Shown: positions 27,222 to 36,770, counted from the stretch's first letter. The stretch: DNA of 64,000 bases from Thalassotalea fonticola (GCF_032911225.1 NZ_CP136600.1:2852001-2916000), one strand, 5' to 3'. Translations and numbers: made by a program. The notes: a model not told the origin generated them from the sequence alone.

Positions 27222-28844
27222 TTACCCTCTATTGGCTTTCTTCTTTGGCGTTGGCCAGTAATCAAAATTCCAGTCATCAATGCGTGAACGAGTGCGCGAT
27301 TGCTGCATAATTTTTCGCATTTGTGTTACCCGTTCAGGATTACCAGCCGCTATATTGTGTTGTTCAGCGCCATCAACGGCCAAATTGTACAATTCAATAT
27401 CAGGGTTAACTTTTTGTTGTTTGGTATAAAGACGTACCGCTTTCCATTGGCCATGATCATCATCTAGTCGTACCGCCTGGCTATGACCGCCACTGTTATT
27501 GTGAAACTCCCAATACATGTGTCGATGCTGAGCTTGTTCGCCTGTGGTTAACAAGGTAGGTAACATCGAGATGCCGTCTGTACTTGCTGGTTTATCAACG
27601 CCGGCGACGTCAGCCAGCGTTGGCATGATATCCCAAAATGCAGATAGGTGATCGGAGCTGGAATTGGCAACTATTTTACCGGGCCACCAGGCTATGGTCG
27701 GCATTTTGATACCGCCTTCATAAAGATCACGTTTATAGCCGCGTAACGGACCGTTGCTGTCGAAAAACTCAAGATCCGCTCCGCCTTCCCACGAAGGTCC
27801 ATTGTCACTGGTGAAAATAACCAGAGTGTTTTTATCCAGCTTTAACTGTTTCAGCTTAGCTATTACCCGGCCAATACTGCGATCCATATGAGTGATCATC
27901 CCAGCGCGAGTCGCTTTCGGTTTGAGTACCGGAATATAATCCTGGCCCCCCCCCAGATTCGGTGTTTCAACAAAGTCAACATAAGGCAGTAATTCTTCTT
28001 CCGGTGCTTGCAATGAAGCATGCGGCGCTGCAAAAGCCAAGTACAGGAAAAACGGCTGATGTTGATTATTTTCAATATATTGCAATGCATCATCTGCCAG
28101 TCGCTGCTGGGCATAGTCTTCGCGTTGATAGGACAGATAACTTGCCGCGTCGTTCGGGTCGAGATCAGCTGGCAATTTTTGATGAGGATGTAAATACTCG
28201 TTGTTTAACGGAAATTTTTCCTCGTTTAACCACAGGTGCGTCGGGTAATGGTTATGCGCTTGTTTTTGGTCAAGATAACCAAAGAAGTGCTCAAAGCCCT
28301 GCTTATTTGGCGTGCCTTGCGAACCGGGGCCGCCTAGGCCCCACTTGCCGATCAGCGCGGTATTATATCCGGCACCTTGCATCAAGGTGCCTATGGTTTC
28401 AGTGTCTGGACGCAGCGGTAGCTGCCCCCATTCTTCTTCATCAAGGAACGAGCCGAGCGCATAATTACCGCGAATTTGCATATTGCCCGGCTGCTTGCCG
28501 GTAACCAAAGCGGCACGCGAGGGGGCACATACCGAACTGCCGGCATAATGCTGGGTCAAGCGCATGCCCTGCTCTGCCAATTGGTCTAAATATGGGGTGT
28601 TGATCTTTTGCTGACCAAATGCGCCAATATCACCATAACCCAGATCATCAGCCAGAATGTAAATAACATTGGGGCGCTGGTCATTACGCTGTTCATTAGC
28701 CTGAACAGTAGGTTGTGCATCCTCTTGATGCGATTGCGCAGCACGGATTTCCGGTTGATTTTGTTCACTACAGCCAAAACCAACAACACAGCTGAGGACA
28801 ACCGCAACGGCTTTTGCCAGATTAGTTTTTTGCTTCATCTTCAT
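27222..28844 (-). CDS. Lipoprotein sulfatase, S1 family, canonical CxPSR
   Basis: Sulfatase of 540 residues with lipobox VGFGC (C25) followed by a long polar linker (about 26-57). Metal-binding ILADDLGYGDIG, activation motif CAPSR (C106), GKWGLGGPGS and FTSDNGPSWEGG identify an intact S1 enzyme. The insert QKQAHNHYPTHLW after the GKWGLG motif is shared by arylsulfatase A-like bacterial enzymes. It lies 19 bp after the GH2 gene and 3 bp before the next sulfatase, within the leftward operon. It probably acts on sulfated galacto-oligosaccharides before or after the GH2 enzymes; the position cleaved is not known. Confidence 0.9.
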   Translation of the reverse strand: MKMKQKTNLAKAVAVVLSCVVGFGCSEQNQPEIRAAQSHQEDAQPTVQANEQRNDQRPNVIYILADDLGYGDIGAFGQQKINTPYLDQLAEQGMRLTQHYAGSSVCAPSRAALVTGKQPGNMQIRGNYALGSFLDEEEWGQLPLRPDTETIGTLMQGAGYNTALIGKWGLGGPGSQGTPNKQGFEHFFGYLDQKQAHNHYPTHLWLNEEKFPLNNEYLHPHQKLPADLDPNDAASYLSYQREDYAQQRLADDALQYIENNQHQPFFLYLAFAAPHASLQAPEEELLPYVDFVETPNLGGGQDYIPVLKPKATRAGMITHMDRSIGRVIAKLKQLKLDKNTLVIFTSDNGPSWEGGADLEFFDSNGPLRGYKRDLYEGGIKMPTIAWWPGKIVANSSSDHLSAFWDIMPTLADVAGVDKPASTDGISMLPTLLTTGEQAQHRHMYWEFHNNSGGHSQAVRLDDDHGQWKAVRLYTKQQKVNPDIELYNLAVDGAEQHNIAAGNPERVTQMRKIMQQSRTRSRIDDWNFDYWPTPKKKANRG

Positions 28845-28863
28845 TAGAATTAACCTCTTTGAA

Positions 28864-31389
28864 TTAATGCTGTAATTGCGAGTGTTGAGCTGAACTTGCG
28901 TTAATCAATATCTGCTGCGACTTAAGGCCTTCACCGCTTACCGTAACTTTAATCTTGCCAGCTTTTTCGGTTGCCTGGATCAGCGCTAATACCTTGCCCA
29001 TAAAGGCTTTACGGGTTGGCACTTTATGCGGTTCCAGATCAAGAATGTCACCATTTTCGACCCCAATAAGCCTTGCCGGGCCATCAACCTTAAAATGCAA
29101 ACGATCACTGGCATCCGGCACCGGGTTGCCTTGCTCATCGACGACATCAATTTCAAGATGCACCACGTCACGTTTATTGGCGGTGATCTCGATTTTATCT
29201 GCAGAGATCGCAACGGAGTCCGCTTTGCCGGCAGTGTTGATGGTTTTACTGACCACGTCCCGGCCATTATTTTTCGCCACGACGGTTAACTCTCCTGCCT
29301 GGTATGGCACTAGCCAGACCAACTGCATATCATCGGTCATGTTCTTTTCCCCTAACGATTTACCATTAAGGAACAATTCGGCGGACTGCTGGTTGGTATA
29401 CACCACTACCGGTATTTCTGTACCTTCTTTGCCAGGGTGAGTCCAGTGCGGGTCTAAATGCACCATAGGCTCACTCGACCATTGACTTTGATAAAGGTAA
29501 TAAGCGCCTTTCGGGAACCCGGCTAAATCAAGTACGCCAAAGTTGGCGGTACGGGCTGGCCAGCCAAACGATTCGCCAATGTAATCAAACGCGGTCCAGC
29601 GGAAAGTGCCCAGTAAATACGGCAGTTCACGCGCCAGTTTTATCTCTTCCCGGATCGGCATGCGCACCAGTGAATTATCAAACGAAGAGCCATAAGCGCC
29701 CGGAATACCGGTAAAGACTTCTTCTTCGGTTAAGTCGGCGACAGGATAGACTTTCTTTTTAATCTTCTGCCAAATTTTCTTCGGGCCTACTTTCGAGTTC
29801 ACCTCCCATGGTGCAGGAAAGTCGCGTACTCGGTAACTGGTTTTGCTGCGATAGATACCGCGGGTATGTATGGTATGCGTCATCTCAGTGCCAATCACCG
29901 GGGTGTTGGGGTTTTCTTTATGAAACTTTTGAATTGCCCCTTTGTATTCGCCATGACCGTTGAATCCGGCAATAGACAAATAGCCGCCGGCATAGCCGCG
30001 CCCCTGGGTGATAGGTCGGGTAGCATCCAGTTTTTTGGCAAACTCGACCAAGGTTTTTTGTTGCTCTGGGGTGTAATTTGGCACTTCGTTGCCGACACTC
30101 CACATGATCACGCTTGGATGGTTACGGTCCCTGCGCATAAAGTCGGTTAAATCTTGTTGCCACCATTGGTCAAAATACAAACCATAATCGTATTCTGCTT
30201 TCGGATCCCACCAGCCATCAAATGCCTCGTTCATCACCACAAAGCCCATCTCGTTGGCCATCTGGTAAAACTCCGGTGCAAACGGGTTATGGGTATTTCT
30301 CAGGGCGTTAACCCCCATGGCTTTCAAGGTTTGCAAACGTTTACGTAATACATCTTCTGGCACGGCCGCGCCAACCGGACCGGCATCATGGTGCATACTG
30401 ATGCCTTGTAATATCACGGTCTCACCGTTAAGCAAAAAGCCCTTGTCGACGGTAAAATCTATGGTGCGCAGCCCGGTGGTGGTATCTAAACGGTCCACTT
30501 CGATCCCGTTTTTCAGCACTTTCGTGCGTGTAGTGTACAAGTTGGGGTTATCAATAGACCAAAGCGCAGGCTTGTTAAGATTAAGTTGCTGGTCAACGGT
30601 ATGGGTTTGTTGTGCCATAACCTGTACCGGGGTTGTAGTCATGGCAACCACCTTGCCTTCGGCATCGATGATTTCAGTTTGCAACTGCAAATTTTGCTCA
30701 ACGCCCTGAGTATTTTTAATTTCAGTGCTGATCTTAACATCGGCCTGTTGTTCACTGACATTTTCGCTACGCACAAATACACCGCTATAAGGAATGTGTT
30801 GTTCGCTCACTGTGGTCAGCCAGACATGGCGATAAATGCCAGAGCCGGTATACCAGCGGCCGCTCGGCGCCTTGCTATTATCAACGCGTACGGCAATAAC
30901 ATTGTTACCCGCTTGTAAGTGTTCGGTGATGTCATAGCTAAAGCTGATATAACCATACGGACGCTTGCCTAACGCCTGGCCGTTCACCCAAACTTCGCTG
31001 TTCATGTACACGCCATCAAACTCAAGTATCACCCGCTTGTCAGCCCAGCTATCGTCCCAGGCAAGGTGCTTTCGATACCAGCCGGTGCCGGTTGGCAAAA
31101 AGCCACCACGAATACCCGCCGGATGCTCTTGCTTGTATTCGCCTTCTATACTCCAGTCGTGCGGTAAATCCAGGGTGCGCCATTGCTGGTCCTGATAGTT
31201 TGCCTGTTTCGCGGCCGGCTCATCGCCTAAATAAAATTGCCAGTTAAAATCGAGATTTATCCGTGTTCGAGAGCTTTGCTCTTGAGCGGTTAATTTAGTA
31301 CTGAACACTGTCAATATCGACAGTAAGGTCAATAGGGCGACCAGCTGGGCTTTGGCGGCTAACCGCCATTTTGTTTTAGTTACATTCAT
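28864..31389 (-). CDS. GH2 glycosidase, probable beta-galactosidase (841 aa)
   Basis: Periplasmic GH2 enzyme with a signal-anchor-like N-terminus (about 1-35). The domains run in the usual order: jelly roll (NFDWQFYLGD, LPHDWSIEGEY), Ig-like, TIM barrel (GVNALRNTHNPF, NEAFDGWW) and two C-terminal Ig-like domains (VPDASDRLHFKVDGPARLIG). The acid/base is E435 in SVGNEV and the nucleophile E502 in IGTEMTH. The layout resembles the BgaA/DUF4982-type beta-galactosidases of algal-galactan and mucin loci rather than LacZ. It could also act on beta-glucuronides or mannosides, but the neighbouring LacZ-type gene and the sulfatases make galactosides likeliest. Confidence 0.88.
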   Translation of the reverse strand: MNVTKTKWRLAAKAQLVALLTLLSILTVFSTKLTAQEQSSRTRINLDFNWQFYLGDEPAAKQANYQDQQWRTLDLPHDWSIEGEYKQEHPAGIRGGFLPTGTGWYRKHLAWDDSWADKRVILEFDGVYMNSEVWVNGQALGKRPYGYISFSYDITEHLQAGNNVIAVRVDNSKAPSGRWYTGSGIYRHVWLTTVSEQHIPYSGVFVRSENVSEQQADVKISTEIKNTQGVEQNLQLQTEIIDAEGKVVAMTTTPVQVMAQQTHTVDQQLNLNKPALWSIDNPNLYTTRTKVLKNGIEVDRLDTTTGLRTIDFTVDKGFLLNGETVILQGISMHHDAGPVGAAVPEDVLRKRLQTLKAMGVNALRNTHNPFAPEFYQMANEMGFVVMNEAFDGWWDPKAEYDYGLYFDQWWQQDLTDFMRRDRNHPSVIMWSVGNEVPNYTPEQQKTLVEFAKKLDATRPITQGRGYAGGYLSIAGFNGHGEYKGAIQKFHKENPNTPVIGTEMTHTIHTRGIYRSKTSYRVRDFPAPWEVNSKVGPKKIWQKIKKKVYPVADLTEEEVFTGIPGAYGSSFDNSLVRMPIREEIKLARELPYLLGTFRWTAFDYIGESFGWPARTANFGVLDLAGFPKGAYYLYQSQWSSEPMVHLDPHWTHPGKEGTEIPVVVYTNQQSAELFLNGKSLGEKNMTDDMQLVWLVPYQAGELTVVAKNNGRDVVSKTINTAGKADSVAISADKIEITANKRDVVHLEIDVVDEQGNPVPDASDRLHFKVDGPARLIGVENGDILDLEPHKVPTRKAFMGKVLALIQATEKAGKIKVTVSGEGLKSQQILINASSAQHSQLQH

Positions 31390-31427
31390 GCTTTAATATC
31401 CAGAGCAATATGGGAAATTTAGGGTAA

Positions 31428-34400
31428 TTATTTGGGTAAAGCTTGTTTGCTTAATTCATTAATATTCTGATCAGGGCCAAACGGGCGCAGATAAAATTGC
31501 TGACGATAAAATTGCCATGGCAAACGATGTTCAGCCTTCGTCAGTCCTTTTTCATTCCAGCTATTATCGCCACCAACGCCGATTTGTCGCTTATCAATAT
31601 TTAAGGTGATGAAGTCTGCCGGTCGAATATCGCGACCATGCTTGTTTTTGTTGGGTTGAAAATACAAGTCACGGTTGGCCAGTTGCAGGGCACTGCCACT
31701 AAAGGTAGGCTCGCCCTTAATCAGCAAGCCATAGCCCGCTTCATTGCTCAGACTCATCCAGCGAACGTCCTGCTTATTGCCGGTTTCCTGTGGTCTTGCA
31801 TAAGGGTGATATTGACTCCAAACGCTTGCGCCATAGTGGCCGATTGGGGCGGACAAATACCGATCAGCATAACTTTCATGCGGACCACGGCCAAACCATT
31901 GCAGCTGGTCAAATTCTTGCGGTAAGGTCATGCTCATGCCAAAACGTAACAAGTCACGACCGTTCTCTTGTATCGGCCGCAAAGTCGAGGTCAGCTGAAT
32001 ATCGCCACTGCCAAAGACACGGTAATGGGTTTGGTAACTAAAGCGGTTACCGTTGTTGCGCGACACCCAAATATCAACGGTTTTGCTATCGTTTTGCTCA
32101 ACCTTGATGGTCGCGGTTTTATCGAATTTTGCCGGTGCATTTTTCCATTGCTTGGAAGTAATATGCAATTTACCGCCAATATCGTTATCGGTTAGTGGTC
32201 GCCAAAAATTAGCTTCCAGCGGGCTGCGGATCATTTGCACCTGGTCGTAGGTTAATGACGATAGCATGCCGCTATTTTTATCCAGGATTAACTGAAAACG
32301 TGCAGCGCTAACTTTGATTTCATCCTGGCCTTCCAACAGTTGCACGTCTTCCATGGCCTGAATGTCGAGTACCGCTTTGTCACTATGCCACGGCAAGTTA
32401 AATTGTTGCCAGGCAACCAAGTGCTGCTCAGGTAGTAACGGGTTCGCCAAATGGTTCGCATGGGCTTGCACCATTAAGAAATATTCCGAACCGGCGTTAA
32501 TATTGATCTTAGGCAGATCTAACTTAACCTTGACCTTGCCACCGGCCCCGATCGCAGCAACAGCAAATTTACCTTCGGCGATGTCCAGTCCGTCTTCGCT
32601 CAATTGCCAGCTAAAGTCCAGATCTGTGCTGTCGTTAAAGTCGCGCAGATTGCGAATTGAAATTTCATTATTCATCAAATCAACGGCGCTGATAGCCAGC
32701 GGTTGAAACACTTTCTTCATTTCCCAGGCGTGTGGGTTCGGCGTGCGATCTGCCTGCAAAATGCCATTGGCTAAAAAGTTGCCGCGCAGCGGTTTCTTCG
32801 GCGGCGTGCTGCCATCAACTTGCTGCGGGCCAAAATCACCACCATAGGCAAAGAAATGGCTGCCGTCGCTGCGTTGCTGTAATAAGCCCTGATCGAGCCA
32901 GTCCCAGATAAAGCCGCCCTGCGCCATCGGGTACTTATTAATCACGTCCCAGTGTTGTTGAAATCCTCCCAGGCTATTGCCCATAGCATGGGCGTATTCG
33001 GAATGGATCAGTGGCTTTTGTGGATCTCCTCGTAAATATTGCTCAGTTTCTTCTGGTGAACGATAAAAAGGCACATAAATGTCGGTATAGTCCACCAGGC
33101 CCGCGGCTTGATATTGCACTGGACGAGTAGGATCTCGTTGTTTGGTCCAGTCATACATGTCTTTGAATGCCTGGCCGCCACTGGCTTCGTTGCCTAATGA
33201 CCAGATGATGATCGACGGATGGTTTTTATCCCGTTCGACCATGGCCTGCATGCGGGTCATATGGGCCTTGTTCCATTCAGGCAAACTACCTAACGCCACT
33301 CGCTTGTTCATATAACCATGCGATTCAATATTGGCTTCATCCACCAGATATAAGCCATATTGATCGGCCAACTTGTACCAATAAGGATCATTGGGGTAAT
33401 GGGATGTACGAACCGCATTGACATTAAACTGCTTTAATAGCGCGATGTCCTGCTCCATCGATTCTTTGCTGATCACCCGCCCGGTATTCATGTCGTGTTC
33501 ATGACGATTAACACCGCGCAGAGTTACCGCCTTACCGTTAACCAGTAATTGCTCGGCTTTGAGTTCAACCGTGCGAAAACCTAAGTGATCGTTAATGCTT
33601 GCCAGTTGGTTTTGTTGATTATCATATAGTTCGATTGTTAACTGGTACAAGTGTGGCGATTCCGCCGACCAGGGCAACACCCCAGTAATGTTTTCATCAA
33701 TGCTCAGCTGGCTATTTTGCTCAGTTGCAGCAAAGTCGATATCACGTCGGTACTGAGCTAAAGCGACGTTATCTTTGCCCAGACTAACCACCAGTTCACC
33801 TTGAAATGACTGGGATAAATGGTTGCTCAGGTCAACATCGAGTTGTAACCGGCCATTTTGATAATTATCTTCCAGGCCAGCGCGAACAAAGTAATCGCGC
33901 ACTCGCACTTTCGGTGTTGCATAAAGGGTGACATCACGGCTAATGCCGGTTAAACGCCAGGCATCAACATCTTCTAAATAGCTGCCATCACTGAAACGAT
34001 AGACTTCAACCGAGATGTTATTACTGCCGGGCTTGAGAAAAGCAGTAAGATCGAATTCCGCTGGCGTTTTTGAGCCTTGGCTGTAACCGACCTTTTCGCC
34101 ATTTACCCATAAATAAAACGCACTTTCCACCGCGCCAAAATTGACGAACACTTGCTGGTTTCGCCACTGCTTCGGCACCATAAAATTTCGACGATAAGAG
34201 CCAACATGATTATCTTGGCTGGGCACATTTGGTTGTTGCATTTTGAACACGTAGCCACTGTTTACGTAGTACGGACGGCCATAACCATTTAGTTCCCAGT
34301 TTGCCGGCACCGATAACTCCTGCCACTGACTAACATCAAAATTGTTTTGCCAAAAGTTTTTTGGACGCAGCTCTGGGTTTTCAGACCAATGAAACTTCCA

Positions 34401-34607
34401 GTTACCGTTGAGTGATAAATGCTGCTTTGAATGCTCATGGGCTACATAAGGGGTCACATTCGCATGTGGCTGTTCACGATTAAGCTGTTGAATATCAGGC
34501 CTATTCCACTCAGAAATAGTTTGCTGTGGCTCTGCTGCTGCCACCAAACTAGAGACAAACATTAGTGTCGCGTACAGGGAAAAGAAAGTGCTTAGTTTTT
34601 TCATCAT
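31428..34607 (-). CDS. GH2 beta-galactosidase, LacZ type (1059 aa)
   Basis: LacZ-like beta-galactosidase with an added signal peptide (about 1-24, SSLVAAAEP), so exported to the periplasm. Sugar-binding jelly roll (HLSLNGNWKFHWSENPE), barrel with VRTSHYPNDPYWYKLAD, acid/base E474 in WSLGNEAS and nucleophile E537 in HSEYAHAMGN; the C-terminal Bgal_small domain (GRGPHESYADR) completes the full-length LacZ plan. The start overlaps the stop of the preceding orphan sulfatase fragment by four bases (ATGA). It would remove terminal beta-linked galactose from desulfated oligosaccharides. Family assignment is firm; the natural substrate is inferred from context. Confidence 0.93.
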   Translation of the reverse strand: MMKKLSTFFSLYATLMFVSSLVAAAEPQQTISEWNRPDIQQLNREQPHANVTPYVAHEHSKQHLSLNGNWKFHWSENPELRPKNFWQNNFDVSQWQELSVPANWELNGYGRPYYVNSGYVFKMQQPNVPSQDNHVGSYRRNFMVPKQWRNQQVFVNFGAVESAFYLWVNGEKVGYSQGSKTPAEFDLTAFLKPGSNNISVEVYRFSDGSYLEDVDAWRLTGISRDVTLYATPKVRVRDYFVRAGLEDNYQNGRLQLDVDLSNHLSQSFQGELVVSLGKDNVALAQYRRDIDFAATEQNSQLSIDENITGVLPWSAESPHLYQLTIELYDNQQNQLASINDHLGFRTVELKAEQLLVNGKAVTLRGVNRHEHDMNTGRVISKESMEQDIALLKQFNVNAVRTSHYPNDPYWYKLADQYGLYLVDEANIESHGYMNKRVALGSLPEWNKAHMTRMQAMVERDKNHPSIIIWSLGNEASGGQAFKDMYDWTKQRDPTRPVQYQAAGLVDYTDIYVPFYRSPEETEQYLRGDPQKPLIHSEYAHAMGNSLGGFQQHWDVINKYPMAQGGFIWDWLDQGLLQQRSDGSHFFAYGGDFGPQQVDGSTPPKKPLRGNFLANGILQADRTPNPHAWEMKKVFQPLAISAVDLMNNEISIRNLRDFNDSTDLDFSWQLSEDGLDIAEGKFAVAAIGAGGKVKVKLDLPKININAGSEYFLMVQAHANHLANPLLPEQHLVAWQQFNLPWHSDKAVLDIQAMEDVQLLEGQDEIKVSAARFQLILDKNSGMLSSLTYDQVQMIRSPLEANFWRPLTDNDIGGKLHITSKQWKNAPAKFDKTATIKVEQNDSKTVDIWVSRNNGNRFSYQTHYRVFGSGDIQLTSTLRPIQENGRDLLRFGMSMTLPQEFDQLQWFGRGPHESYADRYLSAPIGHYGASVWSQYHPYARPQETGNKQDVRWMSLSNEAGYGLLIKGEPTFSGSALQLANRDLYFQPNKNKHGRDIRPADFITLNIDKRQIGVGGDNSWNEKGLTKAEHRLPWQFYRQQFYLRPFGPDQNINELSKQALPK

Positions 34608-34933
34608 AAATCCAATTTTGTTCGGTTTTGCTCAATCGCTTTATTCGGGCCGTCACTGCTGGAGTTTGCTTTTGCCCATTGTTGGTAAAACCCCTTTAAT
34701 TGCGCCATGATTTCTGGCTGCTCGGCCGACAGATTGATGGTTTCAGCAGGATCATTATCAACATCAAAAAGAAATTCATCCTCTGCCGGTTTAATAGGAA
34801 GTTCACCCGCAGCTAAATCGTCAATCATTGCCGTGTATTTCCAGTTATCGCGGCGTACCACGATTTCATCACCAGCATCAACAATCATTAGCCGCTCGGC
34901 CAGGTTGAAATAGCGGGTTGATTTTTTCATCAT
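34604..34933 (-). CDS. Orphan sulfatase C-terminal domain (109 aa)
   Basis: This short ORF encodes only the end of an S1 sulfatase: DEIVVRRDNWKYTAMIDD, FLFDVDNDPAETINLS, AQLKGFYQQWAKAN. These match HEIAVRSGKWKYRAAFDD, YLYDLDADPGESNNII and AQLKAQYQRWAKAN of the upstream 518-residue sulfatase. The catalytic domain with its cysteine motif is missing, so it cannot be an active sulfatase alone. The reading frame is open, and it overlaps both neighbours by four bases (ATGA junctions), which suggests that it is still translated. It is either debris of a deleted sulfatase gene or a retained accessory domain. Confidence 0.75.
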   Translation of the reverse strand: MMKKSTRYFNLAERLMIVDAGDEIVVRRDNWKYTAMIDDLAAGELPIKPAEDEFLFDVDNDPAETINLSAEQPEIMAQLKGFYQQWAKANSSSDGPNKAIEQNRTKLDL

Positions 34934-36486
34934 AAGCCTGCTTTCAGACGGTTGGCTTTTGTGATTTTACTGAGTTTTTTCGGCTCGACATTTGCCTTAG
35001 CCCATCGCTGGTATTGGGCTTTTAATTGCGCGACGACTTTTGGATAGTTGGCAATAATGTTATTGCTTTCACCTGGATCGGCATCCAAATCATAAAGATA
35101 TTCGCCGAGTTCAAGATCAACCATTTGTTTCACCGCATAATAGTCATCAAACGCGGCTCTGTACTTCCACTTACCACTGCGCACCGCAATTTCGTGACCG
35201 CTATCCCAGATCAATGTTCGTGCCGCCAAGTTATTATCAACTGCTGTGTCTGACGTACTTGCTATCAATGGCGTAATATCCTGGCCATCGAGAAAGTCAG
35301 GAATTTCAATTCCTGCTGCCGATAACACCGTCGGATAGATATCCATGGCGCTGACGACATCCGTGACTACCTGTCCCTGTTGATAACCCTTGCCACCATA
35401 AATAATCATGGGGATACGAATACCACCTTCATACAAGGTATACTTACTGCCGCGTAATGGACCATTATTGGCATAGATAGGGGTAGATCCACCATTGTCG
35501 CCAACGTAAACCACTATGGTATTATCCATCAGCCCTTGTTGCTCAAGCTGAGCCAGTAATTTGCCAATCTCCACATCGAGAAAATGCAGCTGCCCTAAAT
35601 AATGGGCTCTGCCCTCGGGATTATTTGGATAGCGCCCGCCAACATACCAGTCTCGGAAGTTTTCGGTGGCCGGATCCCAGTCGTGATAACCTTTTAGCCC
35701 CTGCTGTTTAAGGTAAGCGGCTGGCAATTGATGAGTAAAATTGTGGATCGCATTAAAAGATACCTGTAAAAAAAACGGCTTAGTTTTATTTTCAACAATG
35801 AACTGGTTGGCATGTTGACCAATCAATTCGGTGGAAAAGCCCTGTTGATCCACTTTACTGTCATTGAGCCACACCGGCCCCATCTCTAAGCCTTCACCCT
35901 TCTTGTTATGGGCTTTACGGCTTTGCTGGAACGCATTTTCCGCCGCTTGGTTGTGGATCAGGTAATGTTTACGTCCGCCGGAAAAACCATAGAAACTATC
36001 AAAGCCATGATCGGTAGGGAAATTACGAGATCCTGGTTGGTGGCTGGTGCCAAAATGAAATTTGCCGACATAACCGGTAGCGTAGCTTTGCGCTTTTAAC
36101 GTTTCAGCCAGAGTTTGCTCGGTTGCTTGTTCAAGCCCGTTGCCACCATACCAATAACCACCAAATCGCTGGGTATATCGGCCGGTGATTAAACCCGCCC
36201 GCGAAGTATTGCAAATTGGTGATGTCGCATAAGCCTGAGTAAAGCGGATGCCATTGTTGGCCAGTTTATCCAAATTCGGAGTATTAACGTCGCTATTAAA
36301 GCCAGTACTGCCCAAATCGCCATAACCATGATCATCACCAACTATCAACAGGATATTCGGTTTGCTCTGCTCACCAGCAGAACGTTCTTCCTGCTGAAAC
36401 ACTTGTTTACTGCTTGCAGCAGAACAAGCACTGAACATCAGAAAAATGGTTAAAGTGCTAAAAGATAAGAGCGATTTTTTAAACAT
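34930..36486 (-). CDS. Lipoprotein sulfatase with non-canonical CNTSR motif
   Basis: Sulfatase of 518 residues, lipobox MFSAC (C21). Metal sites IVGDDHGYGDLG and YVGDNGGSTPIY, GKFHFG and the activation motif CNTSR (C92), with threonine in place of the usual proline. It is closely related to the sulfatase at 25752 (shared YANNGPLRGSKYTLYEGGIR). First intact gene of the leftward operon; its own upstream region (36487-36630) holds three hairpins and no clear promoter, so transcription probably comes from the region before the deleted TonB receptor. Confidence 0.88.
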   Translation of the reverse strand: MFKKSLLSFSTLTIFLMFSACSAASSKQVFQQEERSAGEQSKPNILLIVGDDHGYGDLGSTGFNSDVNTPNLDKLANNGIRFTQAYATSPICNTSRAGLITGRYTQRFGGYWYGGNGLEQATEQTLAETLKAQSYATGYVGKFHFGTSHQPGSRNFPTDHGFDSFYGFSGGRKHYLIHNQAAENAFQQSRKAHNKKGEGLEMGPVWLNDSKVDQQGFSTELIGQHANQFIVENKTKPFFLQVSFNAIHNFTHQLPAAYLKQQGLKGYHDWDPATENFRDWYVGGRYPNNPEGRAHYLGQLHFLDVEIGKLLAQLEQQGLMDNTIVVYVGDNGGSTPIYANNGPLRGSKYTLYEGGIRIPMIIYGGKGYQQGQVVTDVVSAMDIYPTVLSAAGIEIPDFLDGQDITPLIASTSDTAVDNNLAARTLIWDSGHEIAVRSGKWKYRAAFDDYYAVKQMVDLELGEYLYDLDADPGESNNIIANYPKVVAQLKAQYQRWAKANVEPKKLSKITKANRLKAGL

Positions 36487-36530
36487 GAATGATTTACCTA
36501 AATTAACTAGCGTTATGATTTAATGAGTTG

Positions 36531-36575
36531 CTCGCTTACCACCTGCAGTTCAGCCTAAGTTAGGTGGCAAGCGAG
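36531..36575. repeat. Intercistronic hairpin 1
   Basis: CTCGCTTACCACCT pairs with AGGTGGCAAGCGAG (13 of 14 bases) around a 17-base loop. It is the nearest to the sulfatase gene of three consecutive hairpins in the remnant-to-sulfatase interval. Confidence 0.7.
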
Positions 36576-36588
36576 TGAAAATGAAATA

Positions 36589-36612
36589 CCAAAGGGGGTT
36601 GGGACCCTTTGG
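36589..36612. repeat. Intercistronic hairpin 2
   Basis: CCAAAGGG and CCCTTTGG form a perfect 8-bp stem with an 8-base loop. It abuts hairpin 3 directly. Confidence 0.65.
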
Positions 36613-36634
36613 CTAAACCGATGACTCGGTTTAG
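36613..36634. repeat. Intercistronic hairpin 3
   Basis: CTAAACCGA-TGAC-TCGGTTTAG forms a perfect 9-bp stem. Its arm overlaps the stop codon of the deleted TonB receptor. No T-tract follows it directly, so it may protect or attenuate mRNA rather than terminate. Confidence 0.65.
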
Positions 36635-36770
36635 AACTTGGTTGTAAAACCTAAGTAAACCCGTCGGCCAGACGTTTCACATTAACCATTTCTTCAACAA
36701 GAGCTAACGATGCCAAACTACTACTTAATACAGCATCAACAGATAAAGCCAATTTATTCTTTCTCATCAT
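36631..36770 (-). pseudogene. TonB-dependent receptor reduced to its two ends
   Basis: On the minus strand the sequence begins with a start and signal-peptide-like stretch (MMRKNKLALSVDAV...SSLASLA) and, in another frame, ends GRRVYLGFTTKF-stop, a typical aromatic beta-barrel C-terminus. About 2.7 kb that should lie between is missing. The leader is like that of the intact receptor at 2938-5820: the same TTTCCCCAC just outside the start codon, and AACGTTACCACA further out (36845). This is a deletion derivative of a second receptor gene whose promoter region survives. Confidence 0.8.

Noticed and set aside
27962..28504. 180-codon ORF on the plus strand inside the sulfatase gene
   Set aside because: It runs antisense to a gene with clear sulfatase motifs and has no recognisable domain or ribosome-binding site.
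28955..29440. 161-codon plus-strand ORF within the GH2 gene
   Set aside because: A long antisense frame caused by codon bias of the GH2 gene; the sense frame has all GH2 motifs.
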